A stretch of DNA of 64,000 nt. It comes from Sipunculus nudus (taxonomy: Eukaryota > Annelida > Sipuncula > Golfingiida > Sipunculidae). Numbering within the stretch: position 1 is the first letter of the stretch; every line of letters begins with the position of its first letter. The translations under genes and the position numbers were made by a program. The DNA lies in NCBI GenBank assembly GCA_026874595.1, contig CM049316.1:15627839-15691838 (forward strand), given 5' to 3'. The notes beneath the pieces were generated by a model. The model made no database searches. It worked only from the letters and a program-made list of their open reading frames with translations, and was not told the DNA's origin. Below, in pieces: positions 60,552 to 64,000 of this stretch.

Positions 60552-62876
60552 TTACATAGGTATGGTGACATCAAGAATAGCGTACCAGTTGCCATCTCTT
60601 TTCTCAAAAACGACTCCGGCCCTGAAACAAAGGGGTGTTATAAAATCCGAGCGAGTGCACAGGTAAAAATAGTAGGTGTAAATCTAGCATTCCATATATG
60701 CAAATGCGGTACGTATACTAGAAAACGAACGCCTGTGATTCCATAAAAAGTATTCGCATGCGGTACGTATGTAGCAAATCTGGGGATACATATAGCGCCG
60801 TATAAGTAGAAGAGACATCTGCCAGAAGAATATTCTAGCACTGATGCCAAAGTGTGGAGTTGCCCGTCCATTGCAATGCGTATATGCGTTTTCACTCGCT
60901 ACAGCGAGCGATCGAAATGTAGCGTACTGCATACGCATACGTAAAAGAAGAATCACACTCGTCCCGATTCAAGCTGCATTAACCTAGCATTCCATGCGTA
61001 TGCGGCACGTATGCGAATGCAGCTAGAAAACGGACGCCTATGATCCAATAAATGAAATTATATTTAGCTGCATAAAGGCACATATGGAATCAATCCAAAT
61101 GAACATGTGTCCGATTCCAAACTGCATACGTATACGTAACGCATACGTTCCGCATACTCATATATGGTATGAGACCTGAGGGTGTCATATTTGGATGTTT
61201 GACCCTATAACTGGTTTCCTTGAGCATTCCATTTATGCGTATGTTGTACGTGTGATTAATGCAGCTACATAACAATATGTTTGAGTATTCGGTACGTATG
61301 CAGCAAAATCAGGCCTGTAGTATTGACTTGCATGAGTAGAGAAGTCACATGCCAGAGAAATACCCTATCACTGACGCTAAAGTGTGGAATTCCCCCGTCC
61401 CTTACCATACGTTTGCGTGTCCACTCGCTAGAATAACCGATCGTAAGGTGCTGAAACGTACACTTATACACGCATCCATACTGCCTTCGCTTATCTGGAA
61501 TGCCACTTTAAGGTAGCATATTTGGTACGTTTGACACTTTAATTGATCGAATATATAGTTAATTTACACAGCTTTAGGAAAATAAATCGAGCAAATTTAA
61601 TAAGCACATATAAATAAACATGTTTGAGGGTGAGAAATGACAACACATTTATATTATTCTATAACGAAAAAAGAATTTCTCACTTTGCAAGAGTGACCTC
61701 TTTCCCGTCTTCGTCCCGACGTATTGTCCGATCATACACCGACACCTGGTTGTCAGTAATGAAGAAACGGTCCACAACCATTTCAAAATCAGTCAGGCCC
61801 TCGGCGTACAAGGCTGCGTAGGTCTGGTTGATTTCTTCTCAAATAAAAGACACAACAATTTTCAAATAAAATGAAGGTGCTATAGATTTTAATTACTTTC
61901 TGAATTTTCATCAGTTGTACATACTACAGACGAAAATAGACTAAATAAACAATTGTATTCATATAGACTTAGGTAAGCAGCATGATTTTGTCATAAAGTA
62001 TTTGAGATTCAATGAAGCAATTAAGATTCAACACTTACAGGGTATATTCTTCTTTAATATTAAATATCAAATCGACGGTTTAATTATAGTTTTTCTTTGC
62101 CAAATTTCAATAAGATTATTGTTATCCCAAACGAGAACTACTTATATTCATAAATGATCACAAAACAGGCATCAAATGGGAATTTAACGATCTAACCATA
62201 TTCATTAAAAATCATAATATTTATGAGTAATTTACAATATGAAAATTTTGATTTAACCCTGGGCCCAAATCGATAAACATACATGATTCAATGCCTCAAT
62301 ATATTATTACTATTTAAAATGCCTCAATATGTTAATACTCTTACTTTTAATATAAAAATAGACAAAGAGGTCAAAAAGATTACTTCCCGCCTACTTGCCG
62401 GTCAGGTTAGCTCACCTGAATAGGGTACATCTGGTTTTCCAGGTGACACAAGCAGGGAGTCGGGCTGGTAGTATCTGCTAGCTATAACGTCAAACCTCCG
62501 ATTTCTGTAGTCGTCGGTGAAATCGGCATAAAGCTTACGTATGTCTTGTTTGATAGTCTCGTCTGTATGTAAAATATGAATGGTACTTAGGCAATGAACA
62601 CACATACACACACATCAAACACAATAACTGCAACAAATACGACAGACACGCATGAACATAAATGGCTCATAATACACGTACTCACATATCAGGCTCTTGT
62701 GCGAACACGCTCACTGAACTTGTATATTGGAATATAAGGTGCTGGGTAACATAAATATGCTAAAAATACATTTTGTACTCTGTTTAATATGTCTTGATGA
62801 AACTGTTATCAAATGTCAGTGTCCGAATGAGGGCTAGAAAGTGGAAAAACAAACAAAGATACTTACGATTCGCCAT
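60552..62876 (-). CDS. NTF2-like (SnoaL/DUF4440-type) protein, copy E, intact
   Basis: Exons on the minus strand: 62,876-62,867 (ATGGCGAATC, donor GTAAGT); 62,562-62,416 (acceptor TACAG, donor GTGAGC); 61,834-61,684 (acceptor AGAAG, donor GTGAGA); 60,621-60,552 (acceptor TTCAG, stop TAA). The coding lengths 10, 147, 151 and 70 equal those of copy B exactly, giving 125 residues. Key segments are the N-terminal helix (IKQDIRKLYADFTDDYRN), FDVIASRYYQPDSLLVSPG, YAALYAEGLTDFEMVVDRFF, ITDNQVSVYDRTIRRDEDG, EVTLAK and VVFEKRDGNWYAILDV. The layout suggests a single NTF2-like domain and little else; no signal peptide. The third-exon acceptor AAG is unusual but usable. Intron 3 carries a MITE cluster. 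The conserved upstream block lies at 62,960-63,012. Function is unknown. Confidence 0.7.
60687..61475. repeat. Cluster of TACGTA-rich MITE-like repeats in the last intron of gene E
   Basis: A ~150-bp unit beginning CGGTACGTATG and passing through AAGTGTGGA occurs at about 60,761-60,913 and again at 61,292-61,443 in direct orientation. AGCATTCCAT followed by TACGTATGC-like words starts at 60,687, 60,990 and 61,225, and inverse copies end in CGCATACGTAA-like words. Termini built of GCATACGTATGC resemble Harbinger-type elements, but no clean TIR/TSD pair was resolved. No coding. Confidence 0.55.
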
Positions 62877-62959
62877 TCTGTTGGAGATCAACGATCAATT
62901 GGAGAGCAAACAAACACATCAGAGCATCACAGCATCAGAGTTTAAAATTACCACAGGCC

Positions 62960-63012
62960 GAGACGTGGCAATGTGTAATAGCCAGTAGGTGTTATCCCCT
63001 TGAATAATAGCC
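62960..63012 (-). promoter_or_regulatory. Conserved upstream block of the NTF2-like family (copy E)
   Basis: On the plus strand GAGACGTGGCAA, then GGTGTTATCC, then GAATAATAGCC, 84-136 bp upstream of the start codon at 62,876. It matches blocks near copies A, B and C in order and spacing. Read on the gene strand it contains GCCACGTC, a bZIP/ATF6-like core. Function is inferred from conservation only. Confidence 0.55.
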
Positions 63013-63019
63013 CAGGCCG

Positions 63020-64000
63020 TTGAGTGTTATTGCAGGAATGTTTTAGAAAGCTGGGGTGCCAATCCCTACGAAACTGCTCCAAAACTTCTGCACACTATAG
63101 ACCTATTTTCAGCCCCTGACGTAGCTCATTAATATTCTTCGAGGCAAGAAGTTGGGAAGCCCCTTGCCTCCATGCAGCCTTTGTTTGAACAGCACTCGAG
63201 CAATCAAGCAAGCTCTCAGGCGTTTTCAAACTACATTATATCATGGTATCCAGCTGTTGTATATTTTTATACACATCAAGGTTGGACAAATCAAAGTAGA
63301 CCAGCTTGATTTTATCTGATTGGCTTATTACCCTGGATAAACATGATGCAAATAAATAAATAAATGTCTGAAATGCAACAGATTTCGACACAGTTACCTG
63401 TATACCCACTTAATATAACTATGAATTTTATTACAGGCCATCCAGTGGATGATAACACCTCGCCAAATTATGTCCAAAACCTCAACCTCCGTGGGTTTGA
63501 ACTCAGGACTTCTAGCCCACAGTGGGCAGTGGGCAGGTACATGAGGATAAGTGCACGAAGGATAAGGGGGAGATGACAAGTATTGAAGAGCCAACCTGTC
63601 AGCTAACTGAAGCTAGTCATGATGCTGCATTAACAATGCTGCATATCTTTACTTCATCAGTCACACGAACAAAAACACAACAGGTATAAACATATGTATA
63701 TTTTATCAAAGAAACAAATATTAAGCTAACAAAAATAAAACACTTCTCCGTTTTCACACAAGTGACGACTTAAAATTGAGTATACGATTTTTATTATCAA
63801 TCTTTCGGTATGAACCTAGGCTGGCCCACTGGAAGATGTTATGCTATAGGAAAGGCACAACAGTACCTGAAAGACACAACAACATAACTTAACAAGGCAG
63901 TTTAAGAAAAGACAATCGTGGAAGAAAACATGTTAACTTCAAAGTTTAGCTATAACAATCTTAAAGATGATAAAATTATATTTTACACTGTTGTTACTAG
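63020..64000. other. No gene seen
   Basis: Mixed AT-rich sequence. Open frames at 63,364-63,594 overlap on both strands and have no recognisable domain. Confidence 0.4.

Noticed and set aside
1-64000. CRISPR arrays, bacterial operons, phage
   Set aside because: No regular direct-repeat/spacer structure; introns, SINEs and LINEs show a eukaryotic nuclear sequence.

Overview
The window is AT-rich animal nuclear DNA. There are no operons, coding sequence is sparse and intron-split, AT and CA microsatellites and poly-G runs are frequent, and SINEs, LINE relics and Ty3/gypsy elements are dispersed throughout. The repeat style (tRNA-headed SINEs; arrays rich in GACCTTGACCTTTGACC) suggests a lophotrochozoan, most likely a mollusc such as a bivalve. 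That placement is inference, not proof.

Two things organise the window. The first is a family of five copies, all on the minus strand, of a small four-exon gene. I read it as an NTF2-like (SnoaL/DUF4440-type) protein of 125 residues. Copies B (26.3-31.4 kb) and E (60.6-62.9 kb) are intact: exons of 10 + 147 + 151 + 70 coding nt, matching splice phases, and a 10-nt first coding exon. Copies A (6.7-13.2 kb), C (35.3-37.5 kb) and D (52.8-56.5 kb) carry stops, frameshifts or lost splice sites. Four copies share a short conserved block just upstream of the start codon. The start exon of B is tandemly triplicated, and that of D lies in a tandem duplication.

The second is a young, apparently complete Ty3/gypsy retrotransposon on the minus strand (13,474-24,438). 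It has 2.37-kb LTRs differing at only about a dozen sites, a TAGG target duplication, an 18-nt tRNA-Pro primer binding site, a polypurine tract, and gag and pol in overlapping frames. A slippery heptamer GGGAAAC in the correct phase is followed by a potential pseudoknot, which points to -1 ribosomal frameshifting. Each LTR contains a 61-bp repeat near both ends, bounding about 2 kb that begins GT and ends AG like an intron.

Other contents: a decayed gypsy-class element at 1.6-4.45 kb with the unusual order integrase, RT, RNase H; LINE reverse-transcriptase relics at 24.5-25.7 kb (+) and 35.8-36.75 kb (-); an integrase relic at 38.6-39.6 kb (+); a leucine-rich-repeat (Toll-like-receptor-type) relic at 47.3-48.4 kb (+); two tRNA-derived SINEs; several MITE-like palindromic elements; two opposed arrays of nuclear-receptor-like half-sites; and a 1.4-kb inverted repeat whose arms lie near 0.2-1.5 kb and 57.8-59.3 kb. 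The remainder is non-coding as far as I can see.
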